Assembly: GCF_037975245.1 (NCBI RefSeq)
Contig: NC_092561.1
Span: 15,383,001 to 15,447,000, forward strand
Source of the DNA: Apostichopus japonicus
Lineage: Eukaryota; Echinodermata; Holothuroidea; Aspidochirotida; Stichopodidae
DNA length: 64,000 nt
Direction of reading: 5' to 3'
The stretch's first letter is position 1. The number at the start of each line of letters is the position of its first letter. Below, piece after piece: positions 35,882 to 46,510 of this stretch. The notes beneath the pieces were generated by a model. The model was not told the origin of the DNA. It did not search any database and saw only the letters and a program-made list of their open reading frames with translations. The position numbers were made by a program, and so were the translations under genes.

Positions 35882-38060
35882 ATGAACTTTGTCCAAGAAA
35901 AACTCAAGGAATGGGGTCTTTCTTATATGCAGGACATATATGAAGGTTAGTTGAAAATATTTCTTGAAACTAATTTGGTTTGCCAACGCAACTTCATGCA
36001 AATCACAGGCTCACGTAGTCGTACAATGTAGTGTACAGACTAGTAATAGGCCTAGTACAAGTAATAATTACTAACGTTAGACCTAACGTTACACAGTATA
36101 GGCATAGGCCTATATCTAGTACAGTAGTAGGCCTATAGCCTAGGCATAGTTTGTTTATCAACGAAAGCGTTTTATTTATCAAAGTAAACGGCTGCGCCGA
36201 ATCTATTGCACTTATTTATCTCCTTTTAAAATATCATAGGATATTTCTAAAATCCTGCATTATAGGTTTTTTTTATTTTGATTTGAAAGAGAAAATTACT
36301 CATGACTAGAGTAGAGGCTACAAGTACAATCCTAGCTCATGAAGATAGGCCTATCCTGATTTGATGTCTTACTTCTAAATCTAAGCCTACACAAAACAAA
36401 CCAAGGTTGTTCCCAGGAATTCTCCCCTTAGTTTGAAAAATTGATGTTGCTCAGGTGCCAGGTTTAATACATATGCTTCTTATACTCTAAGCCCTTGGAC
36501 TTGGAACTGATGATGTAGTTGAATATTTCCCCTGTAACGGCCTTTTTATAAAGTTGAGGCCTATAATTCTACATTCTTGTTAATGAGAAGGGCAACTAAG
36601 TTTTCTAAATTTGCTAAGTATTATGAGTGCATGTCTGCTTCATTTTCTGAAACCATTTTCATCCTGTAGGCTTATAGTATTTTCCTAGGATGCTGATTCA
36701 TTGAAATTTGATGGAAGTATGTATACTTCTGTGGCACCAGCTAAACAGCTTTCTTGTTTGAAGCTAGTGGCTACTAACAACGGTCATTAAACTACCTAGT
36801 TGATCATATTTTACTATTATCAGCTGCGTTATGCAATTGCACTTTGTGGCTGCTAGCGTCAACGATGCAGGCTGACACCTTGCGCAATCATCAATGCAGC
36901 GATCAGATCACATTCGTCAATAGGCTATAGTCAATCAAAATCCCAACCAACTATGTACAGCAGTTTTGCTGTTTAGCTGTTCATGTAGCCTTTAAGTACC
37001 AAGCACAGCACTAAATTGGTTACTGTATTCAAATCAAACTTTGATTATACTCCAGCAGGATTCCAGCAGAACTTTTCATAGAGCATTATGAATCTGCTGT
37101 GCACTACAGTAAGTTTAAATTACGTAAGTCGCGTGCAGAGCGTAGTGTAGGCTAGGCCTAGGTAGTGAACTATATGAACCGATGTTTTCGGCATGTTGCT
37201 GTTGAAGTTTGCATAAATATCACAATAGAAATTCACATAGATTAGGCAATTGCTATTGTAACCCAAGAATGCTAATGTTAATACTGTATAGCAGAGGCTA
37301 CAAGCCTTGACCTATTTTTTCAATATATTAGAAATCATTGATTAATTACTACAGCTTTCCCTTAAGTTGGGAAAGGGGATATTGAATGCATAGGGCAATC
37401 TTGTGTGCATTTGCATTAAAGGCTGAGTGTTTTCAGTTTGTGCCTCTAAAATCCTATCAAAGCTTATCCCTCTGTGTAGTTTTGTCATGCACTCTGACCA
37501 TCTGTAAGTGCAGAAGTTATGGTATAAGTTTTCATTAATGACAATGAAAGGCTAGTTCACAGATTTGCAAAAGAAACAATTTCTATGTGCTGATAGTAAC
37601 AGGGAATACCTCCAAAGTAATGAATGGCATGTGGATGTTCCAGCATACACACCTTTAGTACCAGTTCAGTTAATAACTGTCATTTTGACTAATGTTCATT
37701 TCCATTCCATATCTTGTTTGTAACACTTCAAGTAAATCATCTTTTTCTTTTAATTTTAGAAAATGAGATTGACATAGACAATTTCCTGTTGCTGGGAAAG
37801 GAAGAAATAAAAGAACGTTCCCAAAAGTTGGACCGAGAATCACGTTTATGAGGAACTTTGAGGCCCTGAAGAATGAAGGAAAAGAAACGGTGATGATTTT
37901 TTTTTCAAGTGGAGGTGCAGTAAGGGTTTGAACAAAATCAAACAGGACAAATAATAAAGCTCTCTCTGATCCCACAAACTTTGATAAGGAAGCTGTTATT
38001 ACTGCCAGGGAGTTAGCAAAACAAGTAAACACTACAAAGAAATATATAATTTTGTATTAA
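35882..38060 (+). pseudogene. SAM-domain protein, two exons, frameshifted
   Basis: Exon 1 (35882-35945) starts ATGAACTTT after a clean upstream region and reads VQEKLKEWGLSYMQDIY. A GTTAGT donor and a TTTTAG acceptor at 37759 join it in phase 1 to exon 2, ENEIDIDNFLLLGKEEIKE. This is a SAM domain: WGL..Y, ENEID, LLLL-x-EE-IKE. About 8 nt further on the frame shifts by one, after which PKVGPRITFMRNFEALKN completes the last helix. A later in-frame TGA (about 37930) is followed by a frame that ends in TAA at 38058-38060. SAM domains make protein-protein contacts. The frameshift could be a sequencing error, but with the extra stop it suggests decay. Confidence 0.7.
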
Positions 38061-38062
38061 CA

Positions 38063-38995
38063 ATGGCGCTAGAGTGTTTCCACTGTCAAACTGAAGTTAA
38101 TGGTGGCATAAAGGGGCTCTTTGCACATTTCAGAGCCTTTTCTTTGCTTAGAGGAAGTGATTTTAGATCTATTGCAGTGTGTGAACAAAATGGATGTCAG
38201 CAAAGCTTCTGGAAAAGTTACAGCTTCAAAAGGCACATCATTAAACAACACACAATGCCTTATATTTGCAATGGAGAACATATCCAAGAGCAAGATGATG
38301 ATTTGCCTGTGGAGGCTGTGGTAGGAAACATACAGCAAGATGACATTTGCATTGATGACATGGATGAAGATAGTGATGATGATGCATATAATGAAGAGTG
38401 GGATCACCTTGATGAACAGCAAGTTAAGGAACGAGCTCTCATGCTAATTTGCAAACTTAAATCATTCAGTAGTGTGTCTCAAAGTTCAGTGTCAACTATG
38501 GTGCAAGATGTGTCTCAGCCTTTTGATGACCTTGTTGGAAGTCTAAAAGAAAACACAAAAGCATTTTTGCATAGCCAGAATGTTGATACTAACAGTGAGC
38601 CTGTTCTTGAGCTCTTTGAGAAGTTTTCACTTTGTCAAAAACCGTTTTATGACATAGAGACAGATTACAAGCAACTGCAGTATCTGCTGGCATCAAAGAA
38701 TTTTATCCAACCTATTGAGAAACAGAAAACATTAGGGTATGCACCAAGAACTGATATAACTAATGGGAATGTGATGCAGGTGCCAACCCCTCGTGTTTTC
38801 TACTATGTTCCTATCAAAGATGTCATCAAACTTATTTTTGAGAGTCCTGGCTTTGTAGAATGTGTCAATGAACATAGGGGGAGCACTGATGGTGTTATGG
38901 GTGACTTCCATGATGGTGAATATTGTAAAACCCATTACTTGTTTCAACGGAAGAATAGCCTACAACTTATTCTTTCAATGATGATGTGGAAATGA
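38063..38995 (+). CDS. C2H2 zinc-finger protein of a mobile-element type, truncated
   Basis: The ATG lies 2 nt after the SAM stop codon. The 310-residue frame begins with a CxxC...H motif (C5, C8, H22), then a canonical C2H2 finger (C40, C45, H58, H63), an acidic stretch (residues 75-118) and a helical region. Near the end the frame reads NSLQLIL and then shifts: the next frame gives NDDVEMTNPL, a motif I associate with long repeated proteins of unknown function in fish and invertebrates that carry this finger and continue for several hundred residues. So the ORF is a truncated, frameshifted N-terminal part. The finger suggests binding of nucleic acid, perhaps element ends; this is inference. 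Confidence 0.65.
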   Translation: MALECFHCQTEVNGGIKGLFAHFRAFSLLRGSDFRSIAVCEQNGCQQSFWKSYSFKRHIIKQHTMPYICNGEHIQEQDDDLPVEAVVGNIQQDDICIDDMDEDSDDDAYNEEWDHLDEQQVKERALMLICKLKSFSSVSQSSVSTMVQDVSQPFDDLVGSLKENTKAFLHSQNVDTNSEPVLELFEKFSLCQKPFYDIETDYKQLQYLLASKNFIQPIEKQKTLGYAPRTDITNGNVMQVPTPRVFYYVPIKDVIKLIFESPGFVECVNEHRGSTDGVMGDFHDGEYCKTHYLFQRKNSLQLILSMMMWK

Positions 38996-39479
38996 CCAAT
39001 CCATTGATTTATAGTTTATATCTATTAAAGTACATATTTCTGTTTTATTTCTTGTTATGTTACGTAAGTCGCTGAATTCCATCAACTTTTCTTCTCTTTA
39101 TTATATGTTTTACGGTTTTATTCATTGTAATGGAGAGCATTTGTTTTGATCTCCCCAAAATATATATATACCAAGAAAATTGATATCCTTTTTTGTATCG
39201 TGAATAGTGTCCTACTGTACATCTATAGTTAAGCAATTTGCAGTTAAGTTTAACACAGGTCTTACTGTAGAATCCACACAATTAGCAAGCTACTATTTAT
39301 AACATCCAAAGATATGTAAAGCACAACAGGAGAACTGATAACCTTATTCCGGACATGGTTGATACATACCAAAACATTGAGGCTGTGTATAGTCTATACT
39401 GGATATTATTTTTTAATTGATACTTATGCTCTGTGCTATGAACTATAGCTACAGAATGTGTTAAGACTGGACAAAGTAT

Positions 39480-39783
39480 GTGTAATATGTGCTCATAGTT
39501 GTGTACATTACACTAATCAATTGTAAAAAGGTTGTGTAGAATTAACACAACTTGTGTATGTTTTTTTACACAAGGTGTGCTGAAATTGCAAACTGGTTGT
39601 GTACAATTTACACAAGTATTGTGTATTGGGATATACACAACTGTGAGTAGATTTAACACAACTGTTGTGTAAATGATCAATTACACAACAGTTGTGTAGT
39701 TTCTACACAAGGTTGATAGGTGCACTAGTTACACAGCGGTTGTGTAGAATTTTACACAACCTATGTAATTTTTTTTTAGAGTG
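39480..39783. repeat. Subterminal TTGTGTAA/TTACACAA repeat cluster
   Basis: Roughly 20 copies of ttgtgta or tacacaa in both orientations lie within 300 bp of the right end, spaced about 10-25 bp. A smaller cluster is at 35480-35600 by the left end. Subterminal repeats like this are commonly transposase binding sites. Confidence 0.75.
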
Positions 39784-40254
39784 TATATAATATACCCCGG
39801 TAGCGTTAAACTATTGCTATCGGCTAATTTAGTCTCGTTTAGACAAATAACATCTGGGGAAAATTTGATGATTTTTTCCAGGAGTTTTTTACGTTTGGCA
39901 AGGACACTATTAATGTTGAGATGCATAATTGAAACACTTTTTTCCTTCGTGTTATCCATGTCCATATCCATGTTATTCAACAGCTTAGTATATAGTGACG
40001 ATTGTATCGAAGATACTATTCTACTTATACTAAAATCCATCGTATATATAGGTTATTTATAGAGATGACGTAAGTGAAGGAAATACCCGTGTCATGATTA
40101 GCCTACATGTCAATGTAACATGTCAATTCGCGCATCGGGACAATTTTTACCGCCGTAGCGTAGATTGTCTCGTATATATAGGTTATTTATAGAGATGACG
40201 TACGTGAAGGAAATACCCACAATTATGTGTCGTGGTTGGCCTACGCTCACTAAT

Positions 40255-40990
40255 TTGTGGGGTTCAAGCGCACGTTTTTTTTTCTAATTTTGGTAATTCT
40301 ACCGTTTTTTGCCTAAAACTAGTTAAATTTACCAAAAATTGACCACTTTTCAAATTATTTAGACAAAATTCTTACTTGGAGACCCATCCAAATTATTTTG
40401 AGTATTTTTGCCCAATCTTCGGAATTTCCTACCGAAAATTTCCATATTTTTTCAAATTTTCTGGGTCAAACTATCACTCAAATCAACTATTCAAAATCTA
40501 TTTTGTGATCGGTGACCATTCATCCTACGAATCTGTGCTAAATTGACTCCAAACAACACGAATGTTAGGGAAACTACCAATTAGCGTTTTCTAGGGTTTT
40601 ATTTTCGCAAATCTAGCGTTTTTTCGTCAACTGTCGCTGGTAACGCTGTCAGGGAGCTGCTATACTCTAACGGATTAGCTTCAGTGTGTGATTTGGATTT
40701 GGAGAGAGTAGACGTGTTTTTCGGCTCTCTGTCCTTTGCATGGTGTAACGTTGAGGGTTTTGTTAACAAAACCGTCGTAACTCCATTACACTTCACTACG
40801 GAATTACCTGAGATTGTATGATCAGGGAGCTGCTATACGCTAACGGATTAGCTTCAGTGTGTGATTTGGAGAGAGTAGACGTGTTTTGCGGCTCTCTCTC
40901 CTTTGCATGGTTTAACGTTGAGGGTTTTGTTAACAAAACCGTCGTACTCCCTTCGTTCTTGTAATGTCTCAGTAGAATCTCAATCAAACT
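40255..40990. repeat. Composite spacer: AT-rich block plus two 173-bp satellite units
   Basis: 40255-40600 is a unique-looking AT-rich block duplicated at 43210-43555. 40660-40960 holds about two diverged units of the satellite that forms the array at 46511, including its palindrome GGTTTTGTTAACAAAACC. The second unit lacks 6 bp (one ggattt is missing). Confidence 0.75.
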
Positions 40991-41349
40991 CAAGGGCGTA
41001 GGAACCGGGGGGCTGGGGGCGCCAGCCCCCCCCCCGCCCAGTGAAAAATATGGTGGGGCGGAAGTATCATTCCGCCCCCCCCCCCCGCTCCGCAAGTCAG
41101 AAAACCCCTTTTTCATTTCCAAATGAGAAAAAAATCTCATTTGGAGCACCAAATTGCATCTAAGGCCAGGTGAAAATGCAAAATTATTTACAAAATGGAG
41201 TGGGTGTTGAAGTGTGCTATATTGCACCAAATTGCATCTGAGTCCACCTGGAAATGAAAAAAAAAATCCCTCGATTAGACCCTTCCCCCAGGCCGGCAAT
41301 CAGTCTTCAGCCCCCCCCCCCCACTCAAAAGTACCTGCCTACGCCACTG
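40991..41349 (-). mobile_element. hAT-like element, CAGTGGCG family, 359 bp
   Basis: The ends are CAAGGGCGTAGG and TACGCCACTG with a perfect 8-bp duplication ATCAAACT (40983-40990 and 41350-41357). It is inverted relative to 21848-22210. It is repeated at 43946-44313 because the whole block was tandemly duplicated. Confidence 0.88.
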
Positions 41350-42105
41350 ATCAAACTTCAACCTATGGTCTCGTTTAATTTTACGAATAACGGTCATATA
41401 TTGTGGTCAGACTTCCAACTGTTTAGGGAGAGAGGTTTTTAATTAGTAGTAATATATGAACTTGTAAACATGCTGGTCTCATTTATCCACAAGGACTCAC
41501 ACTTTTGTATAGTTCATTGTTTCATGTGGTTGAAAAAAAAAGAGGAAAATGGACAAGTAAATGAAGAGCAACAGAGACAGGGAGTTGATTCATTTCTTGA
41601 TTTTATTTATATATATATATTGATGTTAATTATATTGAAATCTGATTACAGCAGGCGCGTATCCAGGAGGCGCGAATTACTATCTAAGGAAATGGCACTT
41701 CTCGGGCTTGAAAATGACCAACCAGATGTACACTTTTGCATGAAGAACCAAGTATTTCCCAATAGGTTTTTATCCATCCATAACCTTTTTGAAGATTGTC
41801 ACCAGTCACACATCATGTTATAGACCTTCCATTCTCTGGCCTCCGACCGTCTCAGACGACGATAGGTTGCGCCTTGCTGCTAAAGCATTATTTCTTTTTG
41901 TATATAATAGGGATCAGCGCTGTAATTATGTCACTGTTCCTCTTTCTCTTCATGGTGTCTTGGCGTTTTACTTTTACTCCTCCAATTCTCCTTAGCTCTC
42001 TTTCTTCGTTTTCTTTTCTTTTCCTTCCTCTCCTTCTTCCTCTCTTTCCCTGCCCCTTTTTTCCCCCTTTTTAATTTCTTCTCTCCCCTTTCCCTTACCC
42101 GGGGG
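41350..42105 (+). mobile_element. hAT-derived part of endonuclease composite copy 4
   Basis: Same blocks as copies 2, 3 and 5, with the CAGGCGCGTATCCAGGA terminus at 41653 and the CT-rich tract at 41935-42100. Nearly identical to 44314-45070. Confidence 0.72.
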
Positions 42106-42864
42106 GCTTTTCGGATTTATATTAATTAAAACGGAAACTATATCGTGGTCACTAATGCCACTAGCATCATCAACTTTTGCTTTTACTTCACCGATATTTT
42201 CAGAAAAGCTGTTAGAGGTAATGGCATAGTCTAGAAGCTCTTTAGTGCCATTGTTAGGGTTTGTTCTAGTTTTTGTACCCTTATTATGAACTTTAAGATT
42301 ATTTTCTTTGCAGAGATTAATGAGGTCTTTGCCTTTACACTTAGTTTTAGTGCAACCTAGATCCTTGTGATGTGCATTTAGGTCACCCAGAAGAATAGTG
42401 GAAGGGTTTACACACTTTTCGATTACTGTATCGTGAAGAGGGATTTTTGGAGGAGAGTAGTACGAAATGATTTTCAGGTTGATATCGGTCAAGAGAACTT
42501 CGAGAATTTGAATTTCTTCAAAACTATCCTCGGTTATGTCCCTAGAAGGTATGGAATCTTTAATAGCTATCAGTACACCCCCTTGCATTCTAGAAACATC
42601 TTTTCTGTATATAATATACCCCGGTAGCGTTAAACTACTGCTATCGGCTAATTTAGTCTCGTTTAGACAAATAACATCTGGGGAAAATTTGATGATTTTT
42701 TCCAGGAGTTTTTTCCGTTTGGCAAGGACACTATTAATGTTGAGATGCATAATTGAAACACTTTTTTCCTTCGTGTTATCCATGTCCATATCCATGTTAT
42801 TCAACAGCTTAGTATATAGTGACGATTGTATCGAAGATACTATTCTACTTATACTAAAATCCAT
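41992..42864 (-). CDS. EEP endonuclease domain with charged tail, composite copy 4 (intact)
   Basis: A 290-residue open frame that starts MDFSISRIVSSIQSS. The EEP motifs are all present: MHLNINSVL, CLNETKLAD, GGVLIAIKDS, LLGDLNAHH, LLDYAITSN and ISDHDIVSV. After SPPG the frame runs into the CT-rich tract and ends as a Lys/Glu/Arg-rich tail. No RT lies in phase downstream. The copy is almost identical to copy 5 (offset about 2.96 kb). It could be a LINE endonuclease captured by a hAT-like element; the fixed fusion point (cccggggggcttttcgg) in all five copies shows that the fusion happened once and then spread. Confidence 0.75.
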   Translation of the reverse strand: MDFSISRIVSSIQSSLYTKLLNNMDMDMDNTKEKSVSIMHLNINSVLAKRKKLLEKIIKFSPDVICLNETKLADSSSLTLPGYIIYRKDVSRMQGGVLIAIKDSIPSRDITEDSFEEIQILEVLLTDINLKIISYYSPPKIPLHDTVIEKCVNPSTILLGDLNAHHKDLGCTKTKCKGKDLINLCKENNLKVHNKGTKTRTNPNNGTKELLDYAITSNSFSENIGEVKAKVDDASGISDHDIVSVLININPKSPPGKGKGREEIKKGEKRGREREEEGEEGKEKKTKKES

Positions 42865-42999
42865 CGTATATATAGGTTATTTATAGAGATGACGTAAGTG
42901 AAGGAAATACCCGTGTCATGATTAGCCTACATGTCAATGTAACATGTCAATTCGCGCATCGGGACAATTTTTACCGCCGTAGCGTAGATTGTCTCGTAT

Positions 43000-43945
43000 A
43001 TATAGGTTATTTATAGAAATGAAGTAAGTGAAGGAAATACCCGTGTCATGATTAGCCTACATGTCAATGTAACATGTCAATTCGCGCATCGGGACAATTT
43101 TTACCGCCGTAGCGTAGATTGTCTCGTATATATAGGTTATTTATAGAGATGACGTACGTGAAGGAAATACCCACAATTATGTGTCGTGATTGGCCTACGC
43201 TCACTAATTTGTGGGGTTCAAGCGCACGTTTTTTTTTTCTAATTTTGGTAATTCTACCGTTTTTTGCCTAAAACTAGTTAAATTTACCAAAAATTGACCA
43301 CTTTTCAAATTATTTAGACAAAATTCTTACTTGGAGACCCATCCAAATTATTTTGAGTATTTTTGCCCAATCTTCGGAATTTCCTACCGAAAATTTCCAT
43401 ATTTTTTCAAATTTTCTGGGTCAAACTATCACTCAAATCAACTATTCAAAATCTATTTTGTGATCGGTGACCATTCATCCTACGAATCTGTGCTAAATTG
43501 ACTCCAAACAACACGAATGTTAGGGAAACTACCAATTAGCGTTTTCTAGGGTTTTATTTTCGCAAATCTAGCGTTTTTTCGTCAACTGTCGCTGGTAACG
43601 CTGTCAGGGAGCTGCTATACTCTAACGGAGTAGCTTCAGTGTGTGATTTGGATTTGGAGAGAGTAGACGTGTTTTTCGGCTCTCTGTCCTTTGCATGGTG
43701 TAACGTTGAGGGTTTTGTTAACAAAACCGTCGTAACTCCATTACACTTCACTACGGAATTACCTGAGATTGTATGATCAGGGAGCTGCTATACGCTAACG
43801 GATTAGCTTCAGTGTGTGATTTGGAGAGAGTAGACGTGTTTTGCGGCTCTCTCTCCTTTGCATGGTTTAACGTTGAGGGTTTTGTTAACAAAACCGTCGT
43901 ACTCCCTTCGTTCTTGTAATGTCTCAGTAGAATCTCAATCAAACT
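43000..43945. repeat. Second tandem copy of the spacer, with an extra 123-bp unit
   Basis: 43000-43130 repeats the gatgacgtaagtgaaggaaa-type unit once more than at 40050-40250. The AT-rich block and two satellite units follow as at 40255-40990. Offset to the first copy is about 2955 bp. Confidence 0.8.
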
Positions 43946-44313
43946 CAAGGGCGTAGGAACCGGGGGGCTGGGGGCGCCAGCCCCCCCCCCCCGCCCAGTG
44001 AAAAATATGGTGGGGCGGAAGTATCATTCCGCCCCCCCCCCCCCCGCTCCGCAAGTCAGAAAACCCCTTTTTCATTTCCAAATGAGAAAAAAATCTCATT
44101 TGGAGCACCAAATTGCATCTAAGGCCAGGTGAAAATGCAAAATTATTTACAAAATGGAGTGGGTGTTGAAGTGTGCTATATTGCACCAAATTGCATCTGA
44201 GTCCACCTGGAAATGAAAAAAAAAATCCCTCGATTAGACCCTTCCCCCAGGCCGGCAATCAGTCTTCAGCCCCCCCCCCCCCCCCCACTCAAAAGTACCT
44301 GCCTACGCCACTG
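43946..44313 (-). mobile_element. hAT-like element, CAGTGGCG family, duplicate copy
   Basis: Same ends and same ATCAAACT duplication (43938-43945 and 44314-44321) as 40991-41349. It differs mainly in the length of C-runs. It is a segmental copy, not a second insertion. Confidence 0.88.
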
Positions 44314-45070
44314 ATCAAACTTCAACCTATGGTCTCGTTTAATTTTACGAATAACGGTCATATATTGTGGTCAGACTTCCAACTGTTTAGGGAGAGAGGT
44401 TTTTAATTAGTAGTAATATATGAACTTGTAAACATGCTGGTCTCATTTATCCACAAGGACTCACACTTTTGTATAGTTCATTGTTTCATGTGGTTGAAAA
44501 AAAAAGAGGAAAATGGACAAGTAAATGAAGAGCAACAGAGACAGGGAGTTGATTCATTTCTTGATTTTATTTATATATATATATTGATGTTAATTATATT
44601 GAAATCTGATTACAGCAGGCGCGTATCCAGGAGGCGCGAATTACTATCTAAGGAAATGGCACTTCTCGGGCTTGAAAATGACCAACCAGATGTACACTTT
44701 TGCATGAAGAACCAAGTATTTCCCAATAGGTTTTTATCCATCCATAACCTTTTTGAAGATTGTCACCAGTCACACATCATGTTATAGACCTTCCATTCTC
44801 TGGCCTCCGACCGTCTCAGACGACGATAGGTTGCGCCTTGCTGCTAAAGCATTATTTCTTTTTGTATATAATAGGGATCAGCGCTGTAATTATGTCACTG
44901 TTCCTCTTTCTCTTCATGGTGTCTTGGCGTTTTACTTTTACTCCTCCAATTCTCCTTAGCTCTCTTTCTTCGTTTTCTTTTCTTTTCCTTCCTCTCCTTC
45001 TTCCTCTCTTTCCCTGCCCCTTTTTTCCCCCTTTTTTATTTCTTCTCTCCCCTTTCCCTTACCCGGGGGG
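44314..45070 (+). mobile_element. hAT-derived part of endonuclease composite copy 5
   Basis: Nearly identical to 41350-42105, with the terminus at 44617 and the CT-rich tract at 44900-45060. Confidence 0.72.
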
Positions 45071-45822
45071 CTTTTCGGATTTATATTAATTAAAACGGAA
45101 ACTATATCGTGGTCACTAATGCCACTAGCATCATCAACTTTTGCTTTTACTTCACCGATATTTTCAGAAAAGCTGTTAGAGGTAATGGCATAGTCTAGAA
45201 GCTCTTTAGTGCCATTGTTAGGGTTTGTTCTAGTTTTTGTACCCTTATTATGAACTTTAAGATTATTTTCTTTGCAGAGATTAATGAGGTCTTTGCCTTT
45301 ACACTTAGTTTTAGTGCAACCTAGATCCTTGTGATGTGCATTTAGGTCACCCAGAAGAATAGTGGAAGGGTTTACACACTTTTCGATTACTGTATCGTGA
45401 AGAGGGATTTTTGGAGGAGAGTAGTACGAAATGATTTTCAGGTTGATATCGGTCAAGAGAACTTCGAGAATTTGAATTTCTTCAAAACTATCCTCGGTTA
45501 TGTCCCTAGAAGGTATGGAATCTTTAATAGCTATCAGTACACCCCCTTGCATTCTAGAAACATCTTTTCTGTATATAATATACCCCGGTAGCGTTAAACT
45601 ACTGCTATCGGCTAATTTAGTCTCGTTTAGACAAATAACATCTGGGGAAAATTTGATGATTTTTTCCAGGAGTTTTTTACGTTTGGCAAGGACACTATTA
45701 ATGTTGAGATGCATAATTGAAACACTTTTTTCCTTCGTGTTATCCATGTCTATATCCATGTTATTCAACAGCTTAGTATATAGTGACGATTGTATCGAAG
45801 ATACTATTCTACTTATACTCAA
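44956..45822 (-). CDS. EEP endonuclease domain with charged tail, composite copy 5 (intact)
   Basis: A 288-residue open frame, nearly the same as copy 4 (for example MDIDMDN for MDMDMDN). All EEP motifs are kept, including LNETKL, GDLNAHH and SDHDIVS. The frame ends in the same Lys/Glu/Arg-rich tail. It starts at 45822 with MSISRIV, two codons shorter than copy 4. The right side (45823-46060) continues into the gatgacgta units. Expression is not shown by anything I can see; the frame may be open only because the duplication is young. Confidence 0.75.
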   Translation of the reverse strand: MSISRIVSSIQSSLYTKLLNNMDIDMDNTKEKSVSIMHLNINSVLAKRKKLLEKIIKFSPDVICLNETKLADSSSLTLPGYIIYRKDVSRMQGGVLIAIKDSIPSRDITEDSFEEIQILEVLLTDINLKIISYYSPPKIPLHDTVIEKCVNPSTILLGDLNAHHKDLGCTKTKCKGKDLINLCKENNLKVHNKGTKTRTNPNNGTKELLDYAITSNSFSENIGEVKAKVDDASGISDHDIVSVLININPKSPPGKGKGREEIKKGEKRGREREEEGEEGKEKKTKKES

Positions 45823-46309
45823 ATCCGGCGTATGTATAGGTTATTTATAGAGATGACGTAAGTGAAGGAAATACACACAATTATGTATCGTGATTGGCCT
45901 ACGCTCACTAATTTTATCCAATCCGCCTCATGTATAGAGATAACGTACGTGAAGGAAATACCCGTGTCCGTGATTGGCAACAGTTAGTGTAGTAGTATAG
46001 TGACGATTGTATCGAAGATACTCTTCCACTAATAGTAATTTATCGATTAAGTCTGAACTGTGATATCCGCTGAAGCAAATGTCTGTGCTGTCATTCACGT
46101 TCACTCATTCATGTTTTAGTCAACGCAATTTTTAGTGTGTATAACATATTGTCATTCGTTATGTGTAACGCAATTGTCATCAGTGGCGTAGGAAGGTACA
46201 TGAAGGAAATACCCGTGTCGTGATTGGCAACAGTTTAACAGATTCAACAAACAGTTTCGTATAGTAACGATTGTATCGAAGATACTTTTCCACTAATAGT
46301 AATTTATCG

Positions 46310-46456
46310 AACCGTTTTCATCATCATTACTGCAGAGAAACCGTTTTCATCATTACTGTAGAGAAACCGTTTTCATCATCAGCGCTGCAGAGAAACCGTT
46401 TTCATCATCAGCGCTGCAGAAAAACCGTTTTCATCATCAGCGCTGCAGAAAAACCG
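46310..46456. repeat. Tandem repeat, 26-29 bp unit
   Basis: Five copies of gagaaaccgttttcatcatc followed by agcgctgca or attactgca. The last three are nearly identical. Confidence 0.85.
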
Positions 46457-46510
46457 AACTGTGATATCCGCTGAAGCAAATGTCTGTGCTGTTTTAGTGG
46501 ATTTTTTGAG

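Larger units (their letters stand above)
35471..39783 (+). mobile_element. TA-flanked 4.3-kb element with SAM and C2H2 genes
   Basis: The ends are CACTCTTAAAA (35471) and, on the other strand, CACTCTAAAAA (from 39783). TA lies on both sides (35469-35470 and 39784-39785), and the empty site ctgtatataatat in copies 4 and 5 proves the 2-bp duplication. Both subterminal regions are crowded with ttgtgtaaat/atttacacaa motifs in both orientations, about 20 at the right end. The core carries a SAM-domain gene and a C2H2 gene. TA duplication would suit Tc1/mariner-like elements, but no DDE/DDD transposase is seen, so the class is open. Confidence 0.85.
34961..40040 (-). pseudogene. EEP endonuclease domain, composite copy 3, split by a 4.3-kb insertion
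   Basis: The N-terminal part (40040-39786) reads MDFSISRIVSSIQSS, IMHLNINSVL, CLNETKLAD and LPGYIIY; the rest (35468-34961) continues RKDVSRMQGG, IKDSIPSR, LLGDLNAHH, LLDYAITSN and ISDHHIVFV. The two parts are interrupted in a codon region by the element 35471-39783 with a TA duplication; the unsplit site is seen at 42605 and 45569. Apart from the insertion the frame is open, so this copy was disrupted recently relative to its own decay. Confidence 0.85.

Noticed and set aside
46184-46210. cagtggcgtaggaaggtac as a full hAT element
   Set aside because: Only the terminal 20 bp or so are present; the rest of the element and the partner end are missing.
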